Position numbers and translations under genes: made by a program. Positions 8,258 through 16,701 of a stretch of DNA of 64,000 bases are shown here, one piece after another (the first letter of the stretch is position 1; each line of letters starts with the position of its first letter). The stretch comes from Anaerostipes butyraticus. Its GTDB lineage: Bacteria > Bacillota > Clostridia > Lachnospirales > Lachnospiraceae. The notes under the pieces were generated by a model, which did not search any database, was not told the DNA's origin, and was given only the letters and a program-made list of their open reading frames with translations. Location of the stretch: positions 1 to 64,000 of the forward strand of contig NZ_BLYI01000062.1 of the NCBI RefSeq assembly GCF_016586355.1, in the 5' to 3' direction.

Positions 8258-10561
8258 TCATAACATATCGAAAGCTACGGTATTATTTTGACAAGCTGCA
8301 CATTCTGGTCCTAATTTCAAACCATATTGTCTGCATATTACCTCGGCTCTCTCATAGGCTTCCAGTATCCACTCATTATCTGGTGGATTTACATCTTCTA
8401 ATTCAGTAAAAGGAATAGGTCGAAATACAGAAAAAATTGGAGCTACACCCAATTTACACACATACTCTACTCCTTCTAATAGGGAATCCATATCCTCCAA
8501 TCCCAACACAAACGCAGTTCTCACTGCTCCCTTATTTCCTAACAATTCAACTGCTTTTTCTAATGCCGCTTGGTATCTCTCCAATGGGATATTCCCCTTT
8601 CCTGGCATATATTTTTTTGCTATTCTTCTATCAAAAATTTCAATATTAAATCCTATCTCTGTTATTCCGGCAGAAACATATTCTTCAATATCTTCTAAAT
8701 TTATGCTTGGTAAAGCCATTAAATAAATCGGCATATTGGATTTTTCTTTTACGTGTTTGGCAATTTTACAAATATTTTCTTTTTCTTTCCCTACACAATT
8801 CGATAATCCTCCAATTAAAATATGACGAAATCTAATATTTTTTTCATTCAAATAAATATCTCCTGCCTCCATCACATCTTCTGCATTAAATTCTATATCC
8901 TTATATTCTGCGTCACAAAACTTACAAGGTACTCCCTGTTCTTTAAATGTGCAAAAATCAGAATTTTGCAATCTGAGCCGATCTGTTGCTAAAAAACACA
9001 TTCTACTAACAGGAATTCCTTTTGAAGTTGACTGCGTTGCTATTTTATCTGCAAATTCAATCCTAACTTTATATATTTCCTTTTCGTAATAAGTGAGATA
9101 CATACTATTTTTATTCAAAATAATTTTAAATGGTGATAATTGGCTAAACTTTACAGACAACGGTGCATTAACAATATATTTCTCTTCAATAACTAGATCA
9201 ACAGAAAAATAAACTCCTTCTCGCATTCCACCTTGTTTTGCAAGATACTGTTTCACTTTCTTATCTAGTATGACACCTTGATTCAAAAGAGAAATTTTAA
9301 TTTTTCGAAAATCTTTTTTTTCAATAATTCCTGTATGCCATTGCTCACTTGGTCCTAATATATTAGGATGAAGCCAAACAAATTTTTCACCGATTATACT
9401 TACTATATTAGTCGAAAATATCAATCGAAATAAATATGCATCTTCTTCTGCTTCTTGCCATGGAGTATAACCGTCATCTATTAATTCTACTATTGTTTTT
9501 TCATTGTCTTTTATTGATGAAATATGTGCTGCATGATATCTTTGATGATCTTGTATGAAAGAATAAATACTATAATTAATATTCAACTTAGCAAGCTCTT
9601 CCTTTTCAATCAACTCAGAAGTTGGTTTCTGAAAAGCCTCATAATTTAATTCATGAAGACTAGGCATATTTTTTTCCTGTAAAACTTTATTAATTAGTAT
9701 CGTTGACGCCTGGAAACGATTATTTACTTCTAAAATCCATGCCACTTTGTCTACAATTATTGCATCAATTCCTATAATTCCTCTATAGCCTAGCTCTTGA
9801 ATTCTTTGGCATAATATTTCTGTATCATCTACAAATTGTTTCAATATCTCTTTGTCAATATCTCTGTAAGCGATATAATCTGCTCCACGATAAAGCATTC
9901 TTTCTTGGTCTAGTACCATAATCTGTATAGATCCTTGCGTAATTAGAATATCCTGATCATAAATAATTGCATGAATATTGATGGGAATATTTTTTTCATA
10001 ATATGGTGACACCAAATATATTTTTTCATCATCTATGTTTTTAAGTATCCCTTGTTCATTCTTCTCATCTAGCAAAAATGTTTCATACCCTCCCGAAGCA
10101 ATATCTGATTGAACAATCCACTTATCATATCCATTAAAAATTCTTTTTAATTTCGCCACTCTACATTCTTTTCCCAGCAATTCTTCCGAATGTAATGTAT
10201 GTACGTACTTTCTAGCAAACTTTCGAAATGAAATTTTTGAATCTAAAAAACGCATAATATTTTCTTCATTCAAACATACTGTATGCTTTACTACATCATC
10301 ATTACAACCATATATCAAATTAGGATTATAAGCCATAAATTTAATTGAAGGATCCTTTTCAATTAATTTTAATTCGTTTTCAACTATAAATTCTGTTTGT
10401 TCCTGTGTTATATGATTATGATTAATACGATAGTCCTTTGTGAGACAAAAAGCTTTATTTTCCCTTTTTGACCCTCCATATAATGTTACTGCTCCTGAAA
10501 AAAAATCTCCAGTATATTCTTTATCACTTTCTCTTGGTCCATTCCAAATTATTTTTGCCAC
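8258..10561 (-). CDS. ATP-grasp / radical SAM fusion enzyme of unknown pathway
   Basis: 767 residues from the GTG at 10559-10561. A GTG nine bases further upstream overlaps the GGAG ribosome-binding site, so it is unlikely to be the start. Residues below are counted from that upstream GTG. About 120-315 form an ATP-grasp ligase domain; the metal-binding strand reads GIDAIIVDKVAWILEVNNRF, with Glu281 and Asn283 as Mg-ATP ligands. About 320-520 is an unrecognised middle region. About 520-770 is a radical-SAM domain with C-x8-C-x2-C (Cys540, 549, 552), a GGLSN loop and a terminal CAAC pair (757, 760). ATP-grasp ligases join a carboxylate to an amine or thiol, so the fusion suggests that ligation and radical chemistry act on one small substrate. 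No precursor peptide was found nearby. First gene of the operon. Confidence 0.85.
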   Translation of the reverse strand: MAKIIWNGPRESDKEYTGDFFSGAVTLYGGSKRENKAFCLTKDYRINHNHITQEQTEFIVENELKLIEKDPSIKFMAYNPNLIYGCNDDVVKHTVCLNEENIMRFLDSKISFRKFARKYVHTLHSEELLGKECRVAKLKRIFNGYDKWIVQSDIASGGYETFLLDEKNEQGILKNIDDEKIYLVSPYYEKNIPINIHAIIYDQDILITQGSIQIMVLDQERMLYRGADYIAYRDIDKEILKQFVDDTEILCQRIQELGYRGIIGIDAIIVDKVAWILEVNNRFQASTILINKVLQEKNMPSLHELNYEAFQKPTSELIEKEELAKLNINYSIYSFIQDHQRYHAAHISSIKDNEKTIVELIDDGYTPWQEAEEDAYLFRLIFSTNIVSIIGEKFVWLHPNILGPSEQWHTGIIEKKDFRKIKISLLNQGVILDKKVKQYLAKQGGMREGVYFSVDLVIEEKYIVNAPLSVKFSQLSPFKIILNKNSMYLTYYEKEIYKVRIEFADKIATQSTSKGIPVSRMCFLATDRLRLQNSDFCTFKEQGVPCKFCDAEYKDIEFNAEDVMEAGDIYLNEKNIRFRHILIGGLSNCVGKEKENICKIAKHVKEKSNMPIYLMALPSINLEDIEEYVSAGITEIGFNIEIFDRRIAKKYMPGKGNIPLERYQAALEKAVELLGNKGAVRTAFVLGLEDMDSLLEGVEYVCKLGVAPIFSVFRPIPFTELEDVNPPDNEWILEAYERAEVICRQYGLKLGPECAACQNNTVAFDML

Positions 10562-10582
10562 AAAAGTCACTCCAATTCTTTT

Positions 10583-10611
10583 ATTATATTTTGTATAACA
10601 AAATACATCTT
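10583..10611 (-). promoter_or_regulatory. Promoter with palindromic operator for the radical-SAM operon
   Basis: On the minus strand a perfect TATAAT (10583-10588) lies about 20 bp before the GTG start. A 19-bp inverted repeat, TATTTTGT-TAT-ACAAAATA (10587-10605), overlaps it and fills the spacer up to a poor -35 (AAGATG, 10606-10611). A weak -35 with a palindrome in the spacer is typical of a regulated promoter. The binding protein is unknown and no regulator gene adjoins. Confidence 0.45.
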
Positions 10612-10706
10612 TATGTATAATAAAGACATATTTTTTATCTTGTTTAATCTTTATTGATGATTATTTGAAAAATTCTTTTTACAGAAATATGTTTTATTAA
10701 ATATCC

Positions 10707-11888
10707 CTAAATTAACCTTCCTATATTGAATAAAAGAATTCTTCTAATCTTCTCTTTCAGTCTCTGCATCACTCTTGGCTTTTTCACTTCAACCGTCGGA
10801 AAGTACTGATTTACCAGTTCTTCAAAATCATCGGCTGTTACCTGTTTTATGAATTCATCTCTTGCCTCATGTGGTTTTGATGAATTTACCATGCTTACGT
10901 TTTCCTTGTAAGCGTCCTCAAGACTAACCTGCAGAGAATCTATCTGATCCTGTAACTCATTCAAAATCTGTCGTCCTTTCTCTGTATGTACAAAAACAAC
11001 GCTGGTTCCTTTATTGTCATCAAATTCAGGATGCTGGTTCCAGATTCCCCAGTAATCACCGAGTGTAAAATCTGTACACCTCTCTACGCCTTTTGCTTTG
11101 CAATCACTACAGGAATTACGGAGACAAATGTTTCCGATAAAAGCCTTCATAAATAAATCTTGTCCGTTTTTCGTTCTTGTTATATGATCCGGACTATAAA
11201 CGAATTCTGTGGAATATCCATATCTGCTCCATCCACTTTCTTTGGATCTCATATTTATTTGAGTCGGCCGCTGTCCGCTATTTTCTTTTTGGGAACGATA
11301 ATCAATATATGCCTGCCAGACCTTAGGCGAAGGCACTCCATGACAAATAAGATCTGTCGTTACCAGATCATCGTATTCTTTCCCTAAATATTTCTTCAAA
11401 CCTGTGCACTGACATGGAGTGCCCGAAAAAAGAACCTTTCTTCCTGTTTGAAGAATCTCCTTTATCTTTAAAAATAAATCATCTAATTTACTCTGGGAAT
11501 ATTTAGCACCCTGGAGTAAACACAGTTGCTCTTTATTTTCTACAAAAGTATGATACACCACAAAATTTTCATCATACGCTGCACCTAATACAATGCCGCC
11601 TTGATTCAAAATGTATTTTGCAAAGATTGGAAAAATACCTCCGGAAGTACTCTTATTTCTTTCGCTATCATTTCTACTCTTAATCGCAAATGCTAATGTC
11701 TGCCTGCTTAATTCAGGTTCATTAATAACCGGACAGACACTTTCACACTGTCCACAGTCAATGCATTTATCCATATCAATAAGAGGATACAAAAACTCTT
11801 CTCCGTTGTCTTCCATCGATATGCAATTTTTAGGGCAGATGTTAACACAGGCGTGACAGCCTGTGCAGTTAAATGGCACTGTAAACAT
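10707..11888 (-). CDS. FrhB-like iron-sulfur protein of the polysaccharide cluster
   Basis: 393 residues. Two ferredoxin motifs open the protein: Cys8/11/14/18 (CTGCHACVNICP) and Cys42/45/48/52 (CIDCGQCESVCP), enough for two [4Fe-4S] clusters. The rest is the domain of coenzyme F420 hydrogenase/dehydrogenase beta subunits, with the FSGTPCQCTGL motif at about 155-165 and CSDCKAKG further on. Such proteins recur in capsule loci beside polysaccharide pyruvyl transferases, as here, and probably act as flavin/FeS oxidoreductases on a sugar or its pyruvyl donor; F420 is not implied. Last gene of the exopolysaccharide operon, 17 bp after a glycosyltransferase. The family is firm, the reaction unknown. 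Confidence 0.85.
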   Translation of the reverse strand: MFTVPFNCTGCHACVNICPKNCISMEDNGEEFLYPLIDMDKCIDCGQCESVCPVINEPELSRQTLAFAIKSRNDSERNKSTSGGIFPIFAKYILNQGGIVLGAAYDENFVVYHTFVENKEQLCLLQGAKYSQSKLDDLFLKIKEILQTGRKVLFSGTPCQCTGLKKYLGKEYDDLVTTDLICHGVPSPKVWQAYIDYRSQKENSGQRPTQINMRSKESGWSRYGYSTEFVYSPDHITRTKNGQDLFMKAFIGNICLRNSCSDCKAKGVERCTDFTLGDYWGIWNQHPEFDDNKGTSVVFVHTEKGRQILNELQDQIDSLQVSLEDAYKENVSMVNSSKPHEARDEFIKQVTADDFEELVNQYFPTVEVKKPRVMQRLKEKIRRILLFNIGRLI

Positions 11889-11905
11889 ATTGAAACTCCT
11901 TTAAT

Positions 11906-12886
11906 CTACCAATGCATTTTTTTAGCAATATAAATATAAGGACGAATCCATTTTATTTTCAAAAAGAATGCATATATTTTCATATCTAAAGCTCCCTTTT
12001 TCAGAACATCTGCGATACATTCTCTAAAAAATGGCTCTCTTATTGCTCTTTTCATATCTTCCATAACTTCTTTTTTCCATTGTCTTCTTGGGTTATCCTC
12101 TAAATGATTAATACAATGGCGAACCGACATATCCCAATAAATATACTTAATCATCCAAAGTTGCTCACTATCAGGGGCAAATTGAGCAAATGTTTTTGCA
12201 ACATTCAATGCATTTTCATAGCGACTCTTCTCATATTTATGCGAAACCGAATTAGCAGTATCAAAATATATATATTCTGCATAAGGTAAGGTTACCATAG
12301 TATTACATTCTTCTAAATACTGTATGTTAAATTTCGTATCTTCACCCCATTTTAAATTTGTATCAAATCTAATTGTTTTTGATTCAATAATTCTTCTAGA
12401 ATATCTCACTCCCCATACATTCGTAATACGGTATCTGCTCCAATAATCCCAGCACTTCTCTTTAAATTCAGCAACAGTTGTTTCTCCTACTTTACCTTTT
12501 GAATCCTTTATTTCATCATTTCGCCGATGTTGTATAATTACAAAATCTTTCTTCGAATCAATTTCCATAAAATATTCAATATATTTCTCATCAACAGAAT
12601 CATCACTGTCAATAAACAAAATAAAATCTCCATTAGAGTTCTCTATACCGACATTTCTTGCATTCGATACACCTCTATTTTGTTTTAAATCTATAAGGCA
12701 TATATCAAGCTTGCCAAAATAAGATTTTACTATTTGAACTGTATCATCTATAGAAGCATCATTAATAACAATAACTTTAAACGCAGTATATGATTGCTTA
12801 CATAAACTATCTAATGTTCTGCTAATCGTTTTTTCTGCATTATATGCTGGAATAACAATATCTATTGTCTTCGTTTTGTTTTTCAT
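11906..12886 (-). CDS. Family 2 glycosyltransferase
   Basis: About 326 residues. A GT-A fold transferase that adds one sugar from a nucleotide-sugar donor to the growing lipid-linked repeat unit at the inner face of the membrane. The N-terminus reads IDIVIPAYNA, followed by NDASIDDT for nucleotide binding and the metal-binding DSDD at about residues 93-96. The ATG at 12884-12886 is preferred because GGGGGA lies eight bases upstream; an ATG three codons earlier abuts that site. The C-terminal third has no known domain. Donor and linkage cannot be told. Confidence 0.87.
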   Translation of the reverse strand: MKNKTKTIDIVIPAYNAEKTISRTLDSLCKQSYTAFKVIVINDASIDDTVQIVKSYFGKLDICLIDLKQNRGVSNARNVGIENSNGDFILFIDSDDSVDEKYIEYFMEIDSKKDFVIIQHRRNDEIKDSKGKVGETTVAEFKEKCWDYWSRYRITNVWGVRYSRRIIESKTIRFDTNLKWGEDTKFNIQYLEECNTMVTLPYAEYIYFDTANSVSHKYEKSRYENALNVAKTFAQFAPDSEQLWMIKYIYWDMSVRHCINHLEDNPRRQWKKEVMEDMKRAIREPFFRECIADVLKKGALDMKIYAFFLKIKWIRPYIYIAKKMHW

Positions 12887-12943
12887 CGTATACATCCCCC
12901 ATTATTTATTTTATGCCTGGTATAATTAATTAAAAAAATAATT

Positions 12944-14479
12944 TTACTTCCTTTTTCTTAATACTCCTATCACCTTTTGCAATGGTCCTTTGATAATGCT
13001 TTTTTCATAATCATTTAAGCAAAAAATATACATAAGAACCGCATAAATACCCACATAAACAATTACAGAAATTAAAAACACTGATACACTAGAAATTAAA
13101 TAATAATGTTTCAATATTAATCCAATAATCATCATTCCTCCCGGAATAAAAGACAGTAGCCCTATATTCTTCCAGAACAATGGAATATTAATTCTTGTTA
13201 CCCTATAATAATATAAATTCATAATAACCCCATGTCCCAAAATGTATGATATGCCAGAACAAAGTGCTGCTCCTATATTACCCATAAATGGAACAACGAT
13301 ATATGTGGATATAACATTTAATATTGCAACGACAAGATAAGTAATCGAACGAAATTTATGTTTATTTTGTGCAGTAACAATGCTTAACCCAGTATTTTGA
13401 ATTAATGGAATACACAAAGGAAATAACGTTAATATGGCAATCCAATAGGAATCTGCATATTCTGCACCCGCCCAAAAATAAATAAAACTTTGTCCAAAAA
13501 CAGTAAATCCCGATATAACTAATGCAATAATTAAATACTGTAATCTTCCAACTCTAATAAATAATTCTGTTAATTGATCTGTCCCTGCATTTGTAACAAC
13601 CATTCCTGTAATTTTAGGCGTTAATACTCCCGAAATAGATGTAGAAAGGTTCATTACAATACTGTTAAATGATGCTCCCACATTATATATAGCCACCGAT
13701 ATACTTCCAGCAAACATTCCCAATATGACTCTATCTGTTGACCAGAACAACAAGTCAACTAATGTTCCAATAAAAGCATAGAATGAAAATCCTAACATCT
13801 CCCGCAAGAGACTAGGAGCGATTCTTCCAAATTTAGGTACAATTTTTAAAACTTTAAAACAGTATCCCATATTCAATGGCAACATAATAAATTGCAAAAT
13901 TGTAGAGGTCAGTGCCATTCCGACAGATGCAAATCCTAAATACAACGCAATAAGATTAAATATAGGTGCTGCAACGGTGGAAAACATGTCAATTACTTTA
14001 CGATATAAATATCTCTCGTAGGACGTAATTACAGAAGAAAAAACACTCAATGGAAAAGATAATGCAGTATTAAATGTCATAATCAATACCAATATATATA
14101 TTTTACTAATTTCAGATCCTGTAAGTCCTCTATGAAAGATACCTTCAACATTAAAAGATATTATTATGCCTACTACGAGAACTAGCAATGCTGCTATACT
14201 ATATAAGCTCAAAAATAATCCGAAAGTTTTTTGTACACCTTCTTTATTATTTTCAGCTCTGTATTTGGACAGATATCGAATTACCGTGCTCCCAAATCCA
14301 AAGGTCAATAACGTCAGATAATTAATAACTGAGTTTGCTAAAGAATATAATCCATATTCAGACTGTCCTAGCATTCGAAGCATTACTGGTGTATATGCAA
14401 AAGGAATAATAAAACTAATTCCTAAATTAATATATGATAAAATAACTCCGATTCGAAGCTGGCTTCTTGAATTATTCAA
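12944..14479 (-). CDS. Wzx-type lipid-linked oligosaccharide flippase
   Basis: 511 residues with about 14 hydrophobic helices, the size and shape of the polysaccharide transporter (PST/MOP) family. The N-terminal PVMLRMLGQSEYGLYSLA is the typical conserved stretch of TM2. The protein flips undecaprenyl-diphosphate-linked repeat units from the cytosolic to the outer face of the membrane, where the EpsG-like polymerase of 25014-26108 would join them. The only flippase in the operon, lying between the pyruvyl transferase and a family 2 glycosyltransferase. Confidence 0.92.
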   Translation of the reverse strand: MNNSRSQLRIGVILSYINLGISFIIPFAYTPVMLRMLGQSEYGLYSLANSVINYLTLLTFGFGSTVIRYLSKYRAENNKEGVQKTFGLFLSLYSIAALLVLVVGIIISFNVEGIFHRGLTGSEISKIYILVLIMTFNTALSFPLSVFSSVITSYERYLYRKVIDMFSTVAAPIFNLIALYLGFASVGMALTSTILQFIMLPLNMGYCFKVLKIVPKFGRIAPSLLREMLGFSFYAFIGTLVDLLFWSTDRVILGMFAGSISVAIYNVGASFNSIVMNLSTSISGVLTPKITGMVVTNAGTDQLTELFIRVGRLQYLIIALVISGFTVFGQSFIYFWAGAEYADSYWIAILTLFPLCIPLIQNTGLSIVTAQNKHKFRSITYLVVAILNVISTYIVVPFMGNIGAALCSGISYILGHGVIMNLYYYRVTRINIPLFWKNIGLLSFIPGGMMIIGLILKHYYLISSVSVFLISVIVYVGIYAVLMYIFCLNDYEKSIIKGPLQKVIGVLRKRK

Positions 14480-14507
14480 AACATTTCCTCCACTTACGAA
14501 AAAATTC

Positions 14508-15677
14508 TTACATCATTTTTTCAACCATATCTTTTGCTAAATACGCTCTATTGATATAATCTGGCATGATTTTTTGAAGATGAATGCGTATTTCATCTTC
14601 ATGATTTTCTAGCCATTGAAACGCTTCCTTCAGTTCATCTTTATCTTTAATCCCCTGTACCGGCAATACATAATTCTTTTCTTCTCCAAACAAATCTCTT
14701 GCGATTCCCCGTGACTTTACCGAATATCCAAGAACCAATGTCGGAACGCAATTGGAATAAGCCGCTATTGTAGCATGCGTTCTTGCACCTATAAAGAATC
14801 GACACCGAGCAATATATCCTTTCAATTCCATGCAATTACAGTCTCGAATTAGTACAATCCGGTTTGAATCTTTAAACCTGTTATAAAGTAATTTTAATGG
14901 TTCCAAATCATTATTGTTTTCCCATACAACATGCGGAATTAACGCAATTCCATATGATGTATAATCTAATATATATTGCATCAATGTAGCATATGTCTCT
15001 ATTATCAAATTTCCATCTTCTGCACTTTTCATAATCAATGGGCTAACATTGATTCCGATCATATTTCCTTCGTTCCACCTCTTTGGAAGTTCTAAATCCT
15101 GTCTTGGCAAGGTAAATGCCGGATCAGATACTAAAATCGTATTTTTATTCACTTTTTTCAATGCTTCAAATGAAATCGATTCCCTGGCTGTAATCAAATC
15201 ATATCGCGCAAAATCCTCAGCAAGCTCTGGTTGATTAACTAACTCTGGCTCAACAGAACAGCCCCATAAAACAGTTTTAGCTCCTTTTTTATGCAGCCAA
15301 TAATTCTGCCCAATAAGTGTTTCGACCCCTTCATAACAATAATTATCTCCTCCTATAGAAAGATAAATATCTCCTTTCTTTGCTTTAGACAATAAATCTT
15401 GAAAACGAAATAGGGATTCCAATTTTCTCGTTCCTTTTGTCTTAAATTCCACTCCAGCTAAATAGTATCGTAATGACGGTTTGCATGCAGGTGCATCAAT
15501 ATTTGTTTCTATCGAGAAAAACTCATTAAGCCCATACATATTATCTTGTTCTACTGAATACGAAAACAGCTTTATTTTATTAGAAAACATTGCAGCCGTA
15601 CTACGCGCTAACGCTTCACATCCATGATTTTTACTTCCAGCATGTCCATATAAATTAATCACTGTTATTTCCTCCAA
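14508..15677 (-). CDS. Polysaccharide pyruvyl transferase family protein
   Basis: 389 residues. Family enzymes transfer an enolpyruvyl group from phosphoenolpyruvate to a sugar, making a ketal that puts a negative charge on the polymer. Family marks are NLYGHAGSKNHGCEAL near residue 8, a GGDNY loop near 110, LIPHVVWE in the middle, and FIGARTHATIAAYS with SRGIARDLFG towards the end. Its neighbours, the Wzx flippase and an FrhB-like FeS protein three genes downstream, form an association often seen in clostridial and Bacteroides glycan loci. It lies 28 bp before the flippase gene. The acceptor sugar is unknown. Confidence 0.9.
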   Translation of the reverse strand: MEEITVINLYGHAGSKNHGCEALARSTAAMFSNKIKLFSYSVEQDNMYGLNEFFSIETNIDAPACKPSLRYYLAGVEFKTKGTRKLESLFRFQDLLSKAKKGDIYLSIGGDNYCYEGVETLIGQNYWLHKKGAKTVLWGCSVEPELVNQPELAEDFARYDLITARESISFEALKKVNKNTILVSDPAFTLPRQDLELPKRWNEGNMIGINVSPLIMKSAEDGNLIIETYATLMQYILDYTSYGIALIPHVVWENNNDLEPLKLLYNRFKDSNRIVLIRDCNCMELKGYIARCRFFIGARTHATIAAYSNCVPTLVLGYSVKSRGIARDLFGEEKNYVLPVQGIKDKDELKEAFQWLENHEDEIRIHLQKIMPDYINRAYLAKDMVEKMM

Positions 15678-15707
15678 TTTAACTCTAATATTTTATAATC
15701 TATTCTT

Positions 15708-16688
15708 CTAAATGCCAATTTTTAAGAGATTTCGAATCATACAAGTTTTTTCAACTGAATATTTTGTCAGATACCACCATATCTTATATTTAAAATTTAT
15801 CTGCTGTAATTCATACTTTGAAAATGGATAATTCCCTAAAATTTTTCTAATGATTTTAAAAGTCTCAATACATTCCTTTTTTTCTAAATATTTAAGTGCC
15901 ATCTGCCCCATATACAAACATGAAAACCATAATTTTTTATGTTCTGCAAATCGCAACTCTGGGAAATTATGAGTAATATATTCAAGCTTTCCCTCATGTG
16001 CTTCTATTCCTTGCAAACGCTTAAGTGAAAAAGATATATGCATCACTGACTGACTCTGCTGTCGATACGCATACAGAACTTTTTCCACATGAACCAGGTT
16101 TCTGGCATTTCCAATCACCTTATAAGTCCAAAACTCATCATCAATTAATTTGCCTTCTGGGAACCGGATATCTCCAATAACATTTCGTCTATATAATTTA
16201 TTCCATATTACCTGCTGGAACCAATGTCCCTCTATATTCTCACGCATTGCTTCTTCAACAGAAAACCTTTTTGCTCTCGGATCTATCGTTTGATCTGAGA
16301 ATTTTTCAGAGTCATTTTCAACCATACAATAATTACACTCCACAATATCGACATCTGTGGAAAAAAAAGAATATAAGGTTTCAAACATATTAGGCGATAT
16401 ATAATCATCACTATCCACAAAAGCTATATATTCTCCTTTTGCACAATCCATTGCGCGATTACGCGCTTTTCCCCCACCTCCATTATGTTGATGAATTACT
16501 GTAATTCTGGAATCTTCTATCTCCCATTGATCACACATTTCCGAACATCGATCTGGTGATCCATCTTCAACAAGTATTATTTCCAGATTCCTATATGTTT
16601 GTTCCACTATACTTTGTATACATTTATCTAGATATTTTTCGACTTTATACACTGGTACAATCACACTAATCAGCGGTGTTTGTTCCAT
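15708..16688 (-). CDS. Family 2 glycosyltransferase
   Basis: 326 residues from the ATG at 16686-16688, which has AAGGAGG eight bases before it; an upstream GTG overlaps that site. GT-A transferase: LISVIVPVYKVEKYLD at the N-terminus, VEDGSPD for UDP binding, and FVDSDDY as the metal-binding motif at about residue 93. Likely one of the sugar-adding steps in repeat-unit assembly. The C-terminus (YPFSKYELQQINFKYKIW) is the type common in clostridial capsule transferases. Donor not predictable. Confidence 0.9.
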   Translation of the reverse strand: MEQTPLISVIVPVYKVEKYLDKCIQSIVEQTYRNLEIILVEDGSPDRCSEMCDQWEIEDSRITVIHQHNGGGGKARNRAMDCAKGEYIAFVDSDDYISPNMFETLYSFFSTDVDIVECNYCMVENDSEKFSDQTIDPRAKRFSVEEAMRENIEGHWFQQVIWNKLYRRNVIGDIRFPEGKLIDDEFWTYKVIGNARNLVHVEKVLYAYRQQSQSVMHISFSLKRLQGIEAHEGKLEYITHNFPELRFAEHKKLWFSCLYMGQMALKYLEKKECIETFKIIRKILGNYPFSKYELQQINFKYKIWWYLTKYSVEKTCMIRNLLKIGI

Positions 16689-16701
16689 CAACCACACCTC
16701 C

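Noticed and set aside
10571-10706. Precursor peptide for the radical-SAM operon
   Set aside because: Neither strand of this gap, nor the 15- and 28-bp gaps inside the operon, holds a short open frame with a ribosome-binding site.
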